From Manduca sexta (taxonomy: Eukaryota; Arthropoda; Insecta; Lepidoptera; Sphingidae), in contig NC_051116.1 in NCBI RefSeq assembly GCF_014839805.1, forward strand, positions 4,631,556 through 4,695,555: a stretch of 64,000 nt of DNA, given 5' to 3'. Of this stretch, positions 1-11,052 are shown piece by piece; the first letter of the stretch is position 1; each line of letters begins with the position of its first letter. Below the pieces are notes generated by a model. The model was not told where the DNA came from. It searched no databases and saw nothing but the letters and a program-made list of their open reading frames with translations. The translations under genes and the position numbers were made by a program.

Positions 1-115
1 AGAATAATAATAGAATAGTCGCCGCGTGACATATCTTCTCTTCTGCCAGCCAGACCGCGCAGCCGAATACTTCCGGAAACGCCCGATGTGATCGGCTAGG
101 ATAGCGGCGCGTAAC
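1..115. repeat. 115-bp direct repeat, copy 1 (cut by window edge)
   Basis: Matches 914-1028 base for base as far as I can read. It begins at the window edge, so its true length is unknown. It is GC-richer than its surroundings. Ends show no TG...CA, so a classical LTR is not supported. A short perfect hairpin follows at 133-154 (gtgaatacc / ggtattcac, loop gtaa). Confidence 0.85.
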
Positions 116-229
116 ATCGGCCATCCTGCAAAGTGAATACCGTAAGGTATTCACAAAAATAAATTTGAGAAAGTAGAACTGAATTGGGTACCTATATTTT
201 TAAAACAAATAGGACCCAGCAACACAAAT

Positions 230-431
230 CAGAATGCTCATGGCTGCACACAGAATATGATCAGAATGCTCATGACTACAGACAATATGATCACAGACAA
301 TGAATGACAGAATATGTTCATGGTCACAGACAGAATATGATCAGAATGCTTATGGCTACAGACAGAATATGATCAGAATGGTCACGGCTGCAGATAGAAT
401 ATTATCAAAAGGCTCACGGCCACAGACAGAT
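230..431. repeat. 32-bp minisatellite, about six units
   Basis: The phrase 'cagaatgctcatgg' or a close variant recurs at 230, 262, 342, 374 and 406, giving a 32-bp spacing with a diverged unit near 294-326. Units drift by point changes and a small indel. It lies between the two 115-bp direct repeats. Confidence 0.85.
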
Positions 432-913
432 CAGATTAAATAAAATAAACAGTTACGCACGTTCGCATTGTCAGCCTGAAGTGTTGCGCCACTAATTTGA
501 CTTCACATGACTCCAGTCATTCCTGTCTCCAATGATTTAGTTTCTAAGAAAACACCCTCTCCAGTGAGCCAAGCAGCAGGCATAACAAAGTTTTTGTTAT
601 GAATGTCGTGAATCGTACTAATGTGCAGACATCAGTTCCATATGCATTCCCAACATATTTACTTCAACAGACGTAGACGTTGCCATGGTAACTAAAAATC
701 TGAGAATCTGGTAATTTTAATTTTGGCATTCAATGATTCATCACAGATTTATTCCGATAGTTCTCTTCACATTCGAATTCAATGTAACTTCAAATTATCA
801 TTTGTATAATCCCACTTCTGAATGTAAAACGCTCTTTTTACAGTAAACATTATATTAGCAAAATAATTACAGAATACAATTTTAAACATTCTTTTGACAA
901 CGTCCAGCCAGAG

Positions 914-1028
914 AGAATAATAATAGAATAGTCGCCGCGTGACATATCTTCTCTTCTGCCAGCCAGACCGCGCAGCCGAATACTTCCGGAAACGCCCGAT
1001 GTGATCGGCTAGGATAGCGGCGCGTAAC
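914..1028. repeat. 115-bp direct repeat, copy 2
   Basis: Second copy of the segment at 1-115. It abuts a truncated Rpt-E copy directly at 1029. The 798 bp between the copies hold the minisatellite and AT-rich DNA without a credible gene. Confidence 0.85.
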
Positions 1029-1110
1029 AAATTCTTTGTAATTTAAGGTGTTGGATAATGTTTCTACTGTTTGTGGGCGGTCGTATCGCTTATCAGGCGA
1101 ACGGCAAAAG
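1029..1110 (+). repeat. Rpt-E fragment
   Basis: Contains 'ctttgtaatttaaggtgttgg' -like core followed by 'gggcggtcgtatcgctta', the 3' half of the Rpt-E consensus seen in fuller form at 33600-33920. The 5' half is absent, consistent with 5' truncation or displacement by the direct repeat. Confidence 0.7.
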
Positions 1111-1144
1111 CAACAGCACAATGTTTTCACATAACTATAGAAAT

Positions 1145-1215
1145 GTCAGAGTTGTGTGCCCTTAGGTTTTGAAACATGCGGACATTCGTCTCAACAGTCC
1201 GTTCCACTTCCAACT
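1145..1215 (-). repeat. SINE-A head fragment
   Basis: Reverse complement of the SINE-A tRNA-like region (gacattcgtctcaacagtcc and neighbours). Only about 70 bp remain and the B-box is mutated. Confidence 0.6.
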
Positions 1216-1295
1216 TGATTATCACAGCTTTACAATTATCAACCAGCAATACGTTTATTGAAAATACTAAACGAATAGAGTATTTCGATGGCTTC

Positions 1296-1526
1296 TAAGT
1301 AAACCGTCGTATCTGGAAAAATAGCGATATTCACTCTTTAGCGTTTTATTATCAAAGTACTGTTTACTACCAAATCCATTTAATTCAAAAGTTAATTAAC
1401 AAAAAAGAAATCTTCATAAAAAATCATTTACTTACTTGTTTATGGGTTTGGTAGTAAACAGAGTCTATATAACGAAATGTTAAAGAAGTGAATTTCGCTA
1501 TTTCTTCAGATATGATAGTTTACTTA
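1296..1526. mobile_element. Foldback MITE with ~80-bp inverted arms
   Basis: Outer ends read TAAGTAAAC...GTTTACTTA and inner blocks also pair: 'aaatagcgatattcac' with 'gtgaatttcgctattt', and 'tgtttactaccaaatccat' with 'atgggtttggtagtaaaca'. A TA at each edge would fit a Tc1/mariner-type insertion. The arms have diverged, so it is not recent. No coding capacity. Confidence 0.75.
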
Positions 1527-1689
1527 GGTCATCGATTTATATCACATTAAGTATTTTTTTAATATACTTCCAAGTTCGGAAAGCAGTTGCCTCTTGTCCA
1601 GTTATTTACGTATTGTAAAACCGGTATACATCATTAATATGTATATTGTATATATTATGACACCTTTATAGGGAAAATAAATTGATATT

Positions 1690-1790
1690 TCTTGATTTCT
1701 TATGTTTACGAATGTAAGACATTGTAAAACTATTTTGCGGTTTTTTTATTTTATATATTTTTCTCCCGACGTTTCGAAGACTGCGGCAAA
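1690..1790. repeat. PLE-end fragment
   Basis: Holds 'gatttcttatgtttacgaatg' -like sequence at 1694-1715, the mirror of the Penelope 5' start at 57246, followed by the 'ctcccgacgtttcgaagac' motif at about 1762. This joins the two motifs as one terminal unit. The remaining 1527-1690 and 1790-2070 show nothing recognisable. Confidence 0.55.
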
Positions 1791-2069
1791 ATTTTATTTT
1801 AATAATATTTTATGTATAACATATCTATTATTACTTATTTGTCAACGTTAATAGTGAAATCCCAAAAACCAAAGTTGGCTTTTTGAAATATTGATAGAAT
1901 GTGGTACTGGAATATTGGTATAGTTTTATTCTCCAGCTGTAATGATGTTCTTTGCTGACCTAGAGGCAGTATTAACATAATATTATTAACAACAAATTCT
2001 CACCTTACCCTGTGGCCATTACGTTGAAAATTTCGAGATTTACTACTAGACATTATAAGACTTAACATC

Positions 2070-2215
2070 TTGTCTTAGGATGGCGAGCACATTAGAATAC
2101 CAAACAATACTTTGTAATTCAAGGTGTTGGTGTTTCTACTATTTATGGGCGGTCTTATCGCCTACCATCAGGCGAATGGCAAGCTCATCTCATCATTCAA
2201 TAAAAAAGGTCTAGT
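2070..2215 (+). repeat. Rpt-E partial copy
   Basis: Runs from 'cttaacatcttgtcttagga' through 'aataccaaacaatactttg' to 'ttcaataaaaaagg', an A-rich 3' end typical of a retroposon. An internal 4-5 bp loss is seen after 'aaggtgttgg' relative to other copies. An open frame here is chance read-through. Confidence 0.75.
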
Positions 2216-2711
2216 ATGTTTAAAGTTAGGAAATCTCAGTTTCGGTACACATATTCGCAATAAAGCGTCGATTGCAGTCACTGAAACGTCAAAGAAACAA
2301 TGTTTTTGGGACTTCTTTTTTGAACATTTTGATATTGGCTTTTGACTTCTGTCATATTGCGGACTCTGACGCTAGCTCTAGATTTGAGTTGTAGGTTTTA
2401 ATCTTTGCATTTTTTGAGGCGAATGAGTGGTTTTTGATGGTAAATGGTCACTTCAACCAGAGAAATTCAAAATACTATGTTTTTTTTATATAAGCCAATC
2501 AATGCCGGTGTTAACATATATTAATGTAAATACCTACTAATTTTATGTAGTTTTGGTTAAAAAGTAGCCTACACTCTGTAAGAATGGTGAAGTTTTCTAT
2601 ATGTAAAATGATTTTTCTGTATGTGTAAAGAATTTCTAAAGAATATGCATTTAAAATAATCAATCTCGCCTTTATATAAGTAACAAACATATTATTAGAA
2701 GTCTGATTCGT

Positions 2712-3078
2712 TCCTAACCGAATTTCGGCCACGGTGGCCAATTTCAACGGAGATCAACAAGGTACGCAGGATATATTATAGTGCATAAGTGTGTGCGCAA
2801 TACACAGGTGCACACTCTGATCCTTCACTCTCACAGTCCGATGTGACGGCAATCCGACATAAACGGAGAGAGACCAGGCGCAGGACCAACGGCTTTACAT
2901 GTTTTCCGAGGCACGGGGTATCACACCGCCAACTTCCTGACCCCGAGCTGTGACTGAGTATTTTTAAGATGGAAAAACCCAGTCACAATTATTTTGGCAC
3001 GACTGGGGATTTGAACCTAGGACCTCAGCGCGGTAGTCGTATTTGTACCGTATACAATTAGGCCACGGAGGCAGTCAA
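2712..3078 (-). mobile_element. SINE-C, nearly full length
   Basis: On the minus strand it begins with a tRNA-like head ('gactgcctccgtggcctaat') with a B-box-like element reading ggttcaaatcc near 3010-3020, then a long body ending near 2712. The head fits a Pol III promoter derived from a tRNA. A 3' fragment of the same family lies at 57092-57196 beside the Penelope-like element. Confidence 0.75.
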
Positions 3079-3335
3079 TCAAGACAATTTAAAATAAATA
3101 AAAACGTTTTTTAATTAGCTGTAATGTAAATTATAAAATGTAAAATAACACTGTATATAATTAAGTGAAATCTTCGAAACCACACGCAATAAATGGAAAC
3201 ACATGATTTTCATATTAATGGTGTCGTCGGATTAAGGAAGTCACACTCCCAAATGGTCGCAACCGAACCAGAGTCGTTAAACTATAGTTCTGTTACAAAC
3301 GGACGTAATGGCCCTATCGTTTATCGATGCTATTA

Positions 3336-3955
3336 AGTAGTGATGCGGTTTCGTGATTCGGTATTCGAAAGACCGAAATATTTTTAGAACCGAATCACGA
3401 TTTTAGTGTGTGGAAGTATAGGAATGATCATAAACAAGCTGTATCAACCAGAACTTTGAATTAAATAATTTATATGTATTCTTGAAGAAAATTAAATATA
3501 ACATAAAAATACGCTAGCATTATTAGTTGCTCTCCTGATCCTGAGATTTTTTGCCTTACATACATATATACCTATATCATATACTATCTATATCCAGGCC
3601 TGAACTATAAATCATCGAAAACAGTACGAAAAACTTCGAAAAACAACAATGCTCTATTACATTATGTTCGTCAAAAGTATTAATATTATTCGTAATTTTA
3701 AATTTATTCTAATCGAACTTATTTTTTTTATTTATTACGGCTCTGGAAACAAGTACACTGAGCCCGTATTCCATGTTTTAATTAATTATTCCTAATTTTA
3801 AATTTACTCTAATCGGCCTTAATTTTTTTTATGGCTCTGGAAATAAGTCCATTGAGCCGGTCTTCCAAATAATACTGAACTTTACATAGTTTCAAAATTT
3901 TGCCAAGTAAAGAACCGAATATATTTTCCCATTCCGGAACAAAATCCCATCACTA
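3336..3955. repeat. Possible hAT-like element with internal duplication
   Basis: The left edge ('gtagtgatgcggttt') and the inverted right edge ('gtagtgatgggattt') are similar, suggesting terminal inverted repeats. No 8-bp target duplication was found, so the class is uncertain. Inside, a ~85-bp unit containing 'ggctctggaaa' is duplicated with a 100-bp spacing (about 3688 and 3788). A 12-bp perfect hairpin (tcgtgattcggt) spans 3351-3400. Confidence 0.4.
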
Positions 3956-5190
3956 CCTACCATAATGAGCTTGGGCCGTAAGAAACAGTGTACTAGGGAA
4001 TAGACTATTATTAACAACATTAGGGTAATACATGCATTATTCAATGGCCGATGATTAGGCCTCCACTGATCGTTATAAGGATGCTGTAATTAAGAAAACT
4101 TGCTTTAAATAACCAGAAGACAAAGTAATATACGATTAATTACTGTAATTTTATTGCGGTGGGATAATTTTGATCCTTCGAGCCAGATAGAATTGTGATT
4201 AAATTTTCAACTTATTTTATGCAGGATTGAGATGAAATTATATTAATCTTGTTTTTTAAATTACTGTAGCATAATAAAATTATAATTTTTTGGTCCTTCG
4301 AGCCGGAATTGTTTTGTGGCAAGTGCGAAGTCATAACCCCGCTTTTTACTTTTTTAGGGCAAACTGGAGCCTACTTTAAACTAGAATATAGTGTATCGGT
4401 ATGCTAAAATTTTAACAAAAACTTTTCAAAGGATTAGGCGTAAAGTTTAGAGCTACTATGTACACATACCTACATATATAGAATGGTCCATATAACCCGA
4501 TTCCTAATGGCTTCCCTTGCATCATTTATCTCAAGTCTAATAATCATTAGAACCATTTCCAGACCGCATTTATACATAATATTTTTAGTACCTAAAAGTT
4601 TATTTATTTATTTATTTATACATATATTATAACACCATAACAATTGATACTAATGCTATGTTATACAGATTTAATCTTACCAATTGATTTCAATACATCT
4701 AAGTTGTATCGGGTACCCTTATAGAAAATCTCACTCTTCACCACTGATATATAGAAACTTATTTTAGCCTTACACTTGCTATATATTATTTATAAACGTC
4801 GTTGGTTACTAAATAAATAAATAAAATACTAAACACACGTATTAAAAGGAAAGTAGGACAGTAAGATTAAATGCAACATTTATCCTTACTTTAAAAAGAA
4901 ATTGCATAAACATTTCCTACGTGCAAGCGGTATTTCTGAGAAATTAAACTGAAATAAAAAATATCCTGTGTGCTGCACGCGTCAGTACCCATCCTCACTC
5001 GGAGCACGGGGAAAATGTACGTTATTTTTTCGACATAGCATTTAAACGATAAAATTATGTGCTATAAAAATACTGCTAGAATGAGGGTAGTTTTGTCAAT
5101 CATTTGAATCTTGTACGCAGGTTGTTTCGGTGTATTAATTTAAAATGTTTTTATGTATATTGTTTATCAATTGTTCTGTGCCTAAGAACT
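3956..5190. other. No gene seen; AT-rich
   Basis: Two copies of a short 'ccttcgagcc' phrase (about 4173 and 4294) and TTTA microsatellite runs near 4600-4620 are the only structure noticed. Confidence 0.6.
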
Positions 5191-5194
5191 ACAT

Positions 5195-5390
5195 AGTATA
5201 AAACAAAGTCGCTTTCTCTGTCCCTTTGTATGCTTAAATCTTTAAAACTACGCAACGGATTTTGATGCGCTTTTTTTTAATAGATAAAGTGATTCAAGAT
5301 ATTCAAGTATAATAACATCCATTAAATAGTGGAGAAATACTGTTATTTTGTTATATTATACCCGTGCGAAGCCAGAGCGAGCCGCTATGT
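5195..5390 (+). repeat. Retroposon remnant
   Basis: Contains 'aactacgcaacggattttga' and 'acccgtgcgaagccagagcg', phrases I recognise as common to an insect retroposon class. Middle part is AT-rich. The overlapping short open frame lacks coding character. 5391-5960 shows nothing else. Confidence 0.5.
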
Positions 5391-5962
5391 TTTTATATGT
5401 ACACAACGTTCACAGTTTTTCTTTAGTGTATTTAGTATCAGCATTGAGTCGCTAGAAAATAATAATAACAAAAAACTGGTTACAACTCACCTGTGCCTAT
5501 TATATGTTAAGTCTATGGACTTTTTTAATTTTTAGAACACTTCAGAAAGAGGTTAGTTTTTTTTTTTGAAATGAAACTTCTTTAGAATCGTTGTGATTTA
5601 AATTCAATGAAACGAATACGCATTACGGTATTTGAAAATGGAACAGCATTCAACCAGCCTAAAAGCTACATTTTGCATCCTTTTATTCTTTTATTACTTG
5701 AATTTCTAATTTATTTTGTAATTATGTTTTAGTATTATACTAAAAATAATAAACCTTACATTTTTCCTAATACTGATACTTTATATCCATCTCATTCTTT
5801 CGTAGCTTATTTTTCAGTAGTTTTACTTCTGCCGTGTTTGAATTGCTCACACACATACAAACGATTGTAGTTTAAGTAATACCAGGAAAACGTCCCCTTG
5901 TTACCGCTAAGATAAGATTTGTTAGTATCCCCTTAACGGTTTTTTTTATCCTGTTTAGTCGT

Positions 5963-6292
5963 CGATATATTATATGTACTACGTACTAGATTTGGCGTTC
6001 CGAACATACAATGTGTTCAACTGAATTGGACTGCAATCCATTTAAACTGACTTTAGTATGGTCAATATTTACAGCTTGTGGTTGTGTACGGAGTAGGGCT
6101 CATGATATAAGAACTCGAGTCTAAGTGTAAACTTGGATTTGAATAAAAAATATGAGTCAAATATCTAAGTAAAATTATTTGTTGTTCAAGTGAATAAATA
6201 GGTTATAACAGTGACGTTTTGTTTGCCATTTTAGTTCAGATTTTGAACAAATATTTTATGCGGACGTTCGTGTCTATAGAATATACGTCAAT
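5963..6292 (+). repeat. 330-bp dispersed repeat, copy 1
   Basis: Aligns over its length with 26156-26484, sharing 'ctgactttagtatggtcaat', 'gtgaataaataggttataa' and 'gtgtctatagaatatacgtc'. Both copies are in the same orientation, 20 kb apart, and diverged by scattered changes. No inverted ends or poly(A) seen. Confidence 0.8.
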
Positions 6293-6497
6293 GTGTTTAT
6301 TACTCATATTTGTTATTTATGGAAACTATGCAAGATATCTAGAGCTATCGATCTGAGGTATCTGTTACAGAAGTAAGGTAGGTTTTGCTTCGATCCTGAG
6401 TGTTAAGGACCAGAAAGTCAATGATGCGGTAATATAATTGCTAGCAATTAGATATTATATTAAGAGTTGATTAATGAACTTCTCTTATTGCGTAGAA

Positions 6498-6770
6498 GCG
6501 GCGACAGCCTAGTTGGGAGTGGAATTGTTCAAAGTTTAAACTCAAGGGCACGCACGTCTGACTTTTCTAAAAAGGTTATGTGTGTTTTCTTTGAAAATTA
6601 TTCCTTGCTTTAACAGTAAAGAAAAACGTGAGGAAACCTACATACGTATAGGTATGCGAAGTCTGCTAACCGATACTGCACTGGGCGATCGTGGTTGACT
6701 AAGGCTTAAATCCTCTCAGTAGTAATGGAGGCCCGTGCCCAGCAGTGGGACAGTATATAATACAAGTCTG
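6498..6770 (+). mobile_element. SINE-A, degenerate copy
   Basis: Starts gcggcgacagcctagttggg (A-box region) and ends near the 'cagtgggacagtatataata' tail. The B-box region is badly mutated and about 40 bp are lost relative to the copy at 10688. Confidence 0.8.
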
Positions 6771-6799
6771 ATGTGGACGAGACCCTCATCGGTAAAAAC

Positions 6800-7740
6800 T
6801 AATAGGTTTGAAGACAATACATTATAGAGCTTTTACCTCCTCATTCCACATTATCTCGCTAGATGGCGTTAAACTAAAAAACGCCCGTGGGAAAAGGATG
6901 TAGTCATAAATACACACAATTAAAGTTACATCGAACGTTTAATTTATAGTTAAGATAAACAGAACAGTAATTAGTGATCTGTTACACTTATCTAAGTAGA
7001 CGATATTTTACTTTCTATCTATACGAGATAAAGCATTAAAGAGTTTTGTACCGATTATTTTATCGATTGTAAAGTGAGGGAACGATTTAAGAATAATAAT
7101 CGGATGTACGAGTCGTAAAGATTTCGAGACTATAAATGAAAATACCATAATAAGCCACAGCTATTTATGCAGAATTATAAACGTTATGTTAATACCCTTA
7201 AAGTTTATATTTGTTAATACTGTTTATTTACCGCTTGACTTACACAACTGTATCAAAGTATATTGAACCCTAATATTACTGATATAAGACTTAAAATATT
7301 TTTTGTGAGAAAACTGCTCCGTTGTCCTGCGGTGTCATCTCAAGAGCCAGATTTAATGAATCATTTCCTTAAGATTTTGAGGATATTTTTAAATAGTAGC
7401 GGAAATATTTGTAGAATGACAGCGAATACAAGACTTTATTTTAGACGTTTGTCTGATTTTTTACATGAACAAATGTGCTAAGGTTTGCGCCATACTATTG
7501 CTCAATATTGTATCCCAGAGCCTGGATATATTTATTTGAAATCTGCGGGAATTCACAGAAATAGCTCATAGATGTATTGAATCCAATTATTGTTAAGATT
7601 AATAATTAACTTCTTTGTCTGTATAACATCGCATTAGTATTCTGTTATGGTGTTATAATGTATGAATAAATAAATAAATAAATTTTAATTATATTAATTC
7701 TATTCTATATAACACGATTGTTAGACATGGAAATAAAACT
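6800..7740. other. No gene seen; AT-rich
   Basis: A 72-codon open frame at 7263-7481 has no recognisable motif and no coding-like neighbours. AATA repeats occur near 7665. Confidence 0.55.
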
Positions 7741-7744
7741 TTAT

Positions 7745-7975
7745 TACGTATTTTGTCGCGGTTTTTTTATATTATTATTTTCTCTCGACATTTTGAAGAC
7801 TTTACAGCCTTCATGGTCATAAGGTGTTGGTCATCCTAAGGCAAAATCTTCGTCAGGAGATTTTTTTTTTTTTAATCTTTATTTATTTCGGGGTTTTTAT
7901 CCAGCTAGGATATGCTAACCATAGGAGAAAATTATAATGTAAAAAACCGCAATAAGTCCCTAAAAGAGTTTTACT
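7745..7975. repeat. PLE-end palindrome, interrupted
   Basis: Left arm has 'ctctcgacattttgaagac' and 'cagccttcatggtcataagg'; the right side resumes with 'gagaaaattataatgtaaaaaaccgc'-like sequence near 7927. About 60 bp beginning with a run of T (7861-7925) separate the arms and look like a later insertion. Compare the uninterrupted palindrome at 40865-41055. Confidence 0.55.
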
Positions 7976-8349
7976 TTAATTGGTTTATACTATTATTAAC
8001 TTTCTATACATTAATTAATATTAAATCTAAAATGGGTATCCATTGACAAATCTATTGAAGTATCATAAACCCTTGTCTTGTAAAGAGATAGGCAGAGATC
8101 CAATGTAACCAGTTTTGTAAAACTTATTTTGGTAGCTTTATGTAACAGACTACGAGCTTATAATAATCACAAATTCTCACACTAATCAACAGATTTTTTT
8201 TAGGTCGAAAACCTTACTCAAAAATTCCTCAACACGAGAATCAAAGGTAGAACTCATCGGTTTCATACCCTGAAAACCCTACACTAATAAGACAAGTTTA
8301 TTTTTAGTACTCGTAAATTTTCAACATTATCTCTTCGAAATCTAGAACT

Positions 8350-8512
8350 TTCATCATCATCATCAGCCGTAGGATGTTCACTGCTGAATATGGGCCTATC
8401 CCGAAGATTTCCAGATCAACCTATTGGAAGCGGCCCGCATCCAACGGCCTGCGACTTTTACGAGGTCATCTGTCCACCTCGTGGGTGAACGTCCGACGCT
8501 GCGCTTGCCAGT
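8350..8512 (-). pseudogene. RTE-type LINE C-terminal remnant
   Basis: Minus-strand translation gives RSPTRWTDDLVKVAGRWM, then RLIWKSSG and a broken 'QQ*TSYG', followed by a (TGATGA)n tail. This is the carboxy end typical of RTE-clade LINE ORFs, where the last residues read ...W..LGEAYVQQWT. Stops interrupt it. A better kept copy lies at 53543. Confidence 0.75.
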
Positions 8513-8879
8513 TCAAAACTTAACCAATAAAAATCAATTTAAAGACTGATAAAATTCACTTACTTCCAATTCCAATCCCCGATATTCGAACACAACTTAC
8601 ACAAAAACACAGGCGTGGCGCGCAAGCCCGCACTCGCGACTGACTATAAATGAATTTCAGACTATGTAAGGTATTTTTAACTTACCCTCTCGAATGACTC
8701 ATGCCGGCTTTCTAATCTTTGTTTGATTAGGGATGAATAAAAATATCTATTTTTAATGTTTTAATGAATGAGGAACATGTGGATAGTAGAACTATATATA
8801 GTTCAGCTGCTTGCATAGCTGAGAAATGGGTAGTCCAAGAACTATGGTTTAGTTGTTGCTTGAGAAAGACACGTAGTAG

Positions 8880-9135
8880 TTTTTTTTTTTTTACACGAGC
8901 TCGGGCGGTGACCCCACTGCTTATTATGGTAAGTTGAGTTGGGTCCAACAAATGTCGACTGACGAGAGATGAATACCTCTCGGCAGTCGACACAATTGTG
9001 CTGGCCTGTTGGAATCGGATATACACAGGCTGATCCCGGAACGCGACACACTTACTTGGGCCACTATAGCGGGTTAATAACTTGTGTACACTAGTCGCTA
9101 TCCGGGCGGATATAAAATATATCCTACCATCAGCA
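8880..9135 (-). mobile_element. Rpt-D, long copy
   Basis: On the plus strand it begins with a T run (the poly(A) side of a minus-strand retroposon), then 'ggtgaccccactgc', the paired motif gtcgactg...cagtcgac, 'caggctgatcccggaacgcg' and 'tcgctatccgggcggatata'. This is among the fullest copies here. No coding frame. Two short open frames on the minus strand are read-through. Confidence 0.8.
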
Positions 9136-9690
9136 AGAGGACATTAACAGTTATATGTTAAGATATATTATAAAATTTCGTCATATTAAATTTTAAAGGC
9201 CGAAATATCCATGATTATTAATTATTTTTACGTTTTTCTTTCAACTGCGAGAACTAATCACTAACTAGACGTGAATTTAAATTCTTTACTTGCCAATACT
9301 TGTTTAGTTACCCAGATTAAAGCCGAAACAAAACGTATGAAAATGGACCTTGAGGTATCGCCTTAATCTGAAAATAAATAAAAAAGCATAACCCACTATA
9401 TACATATAGGCATGATAAGAATTAAGAATACAATTACGAACAGACTGAGCTATTATAAACTCATGGACGACTTGAGAATAACATCTTTTAAAACTTAATT
9501 TGACTTAGAGAGTATAAATGTTTATAAAATGTGAGCTAAAAGATGATAAAGAGGTATTCAAGCCCCTTTGTTGTTTCTACAAGATTTGACTTAAATAAAG
9601 TATTAATATTTATAAAACTAAAGTTATAATATCTAAAAGATGACAAAGATGCACATCCTTTGTTGCTTGAAGACTCAGGTTGAAATAATT
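9136..9690. other. No gene seen
   Basis: AT-rich, without recognised repeat or coding pattern. Confidence 0.5.
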
Positions 9691-10170
9691 GAGGCACGGA
9701 CACTCCTCGCCCCATCACAGTACCAAGCGCCCAAAGACTTCTAAGATTATATAGAGCGGACATTGGTAAGTTTGCACACAAAAACTTTGCGCTTATGTGA
9801 CAATTACTCAATCAACCGTGAAACAGCAAACACCATTGTAAAATACTTCATATTCCATATCGTGATTTGCATGTTTTTATTGCACATATATTTTCTGTAA
9901 ATATGTTATTTTGTTTATTTATTTATTTATTTGAACAGCCAACAAAACATACACCATACATAGTTTTTTTTTAACAATTCCGTAAGTAATTGCTGCAGTG
10001 CTGTTTTAATTACAGGCTGTCACAGCATGAACATATTAAATACATAACAATAAACAATTAACAATAACAATTATTTTTGTTTAAATATCTAAGGACGCTT
10101 TGACATCTTGTCACAGACAAATAAGAACGACGATTTACCAATTGGTAATAACTTTGGAGCTCAAATTTGG
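9690..10170 (+). repeat. Dispersed repeat L, copy 1 (interrupted)
   Basis: Shares 'agcggacatt', 'tttgcgcttatgt', 'accgtgaaa..agcaaa' and the closing 'accaattggtaataac' with copies at 23875-24190 (same strand) and 26505-26735 (opposite). About 165 bp (9912-10080) are present here but absent from the 24-kb copy. Confidence 0.7.
9912..10080. repeat. Insertion inside repeat L
   Basis: Starts with TTTA repeats and 'gaacagccaacaaaacatac', ending before 'aaatatctaaggacgc'. In the 24-kb copy the flanking halves are joined, so this is a later insert, possibly a LINE tail with a (TTTA)n end. Confidence 0.5.
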
Positions 10171-10174
10171 TCCT

Positions 10175-10673
10175 GATGTCTAGTCTTTACAATTATACTG
10201 TTTAATCTTTGTAGGTATTTAATAATATATTTCATTTGTAAGTTTGACGTTCCTATCTGTTTTATTTTATTTTTTTTTTATTTTTATTTTATTTAAAAAA
10301 TCCACAGCCCTTAATACTAGAGTGACACAATCTGATACACTTATCTTAAGGCCAATAACGGATTTACATTTTGTTTACACGTTTAAATAACACTTTAAAT
10401 ACACAGTTACAGAGGCTGTGCACTACTTAACAAAGTATGCGTTTGCACAAGTATGAACAAATCTCAGATATGCATAGGGTAAATTGGATGTTCGTTTGCA
10501 ACTGGCAACAATCTCGGTCGAGTACTGCAAACAGAAGTAATGTTACAATAACTTATATCATATCGATTAAACTAACCTGATTTTAGTTTAGATGTTAAGT
10601 CTTATAACCAGTCATTCAACCGGTTAATATGTCCTTCAAACCAGTATACATATCATTATCAATTATTACTAAT
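10175..10673. other. No gene seen; T-rich then unique-looking
   Basis: A T-rich run near 10260-10290 is followed by sequence beginning 'atccacagcccttaatact', without recognised repeat or coding sign. Confidence 0.5.
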
Positions 10674-10685
10674 TAAATTTATAAA

Positions 10686-11017
10686 AAGCAGCGATAGCCT
10701 AGTTGGGTGTGGAACGGACTGCCGAGACGAATGTCCGCAGGTTCAAATCCCAAGGGCACACACCTCTGACTTTTCTATAATCATGTGTGTATTCTTTGTC
10801 AATTTATCGTTCGCTTTAACGGTGAAGGAAAACATCGTGAGGAAACCTGCACATCTGAGAAGTTCTCTATAGGAATTTCGAAGGTGTGTGAAGTCTACCA
10901 ATCCGCACTAGGCCAGCGTGGTGGACTAAGGCCTAATCCCTCTCAGTAGTAGAGGAGGCCCGTGCTCCGCAGTGGGCAAGTATATAATACAGGGCTGATA
11001 TTATTATTATTATTATA
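10686..11017 (+). mobile_element. SINE-A, full length, with 12-bp target duplications
   Basis: tRNA-like head with A-box at 10695-10706 (tagcctagttgg) and B-box at 10740-10750 (ggttcaaatcc), which would form an internal Pol III promoter. The body holds 'gtgaggaaacctgcacatct' and the copy ends in (ATT)n. The 12-bp taaatttataaa stands at 10674-10685 and again at 11018-11029, a target-site duplication that fixes the ends. Mobilised by a partner LINE, not by itself. Confidence 0.92.
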
Positions 11018-11052
11018 TAAATTTATAAATAGACACTGACTACTTGACAGTT

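Noticed and set aside
1..1028. LTR retrotransposon
   Set aside because: Direct repeats lack TG...CA ends, no primer-binding site or polypurine tract is visible, and the interior is too short and non-coding.
3336..3955. Confident hAT call
   Set aside because: Edges look inverted but no 8-bp target duplication was found; kept only as a low-confidence feature.
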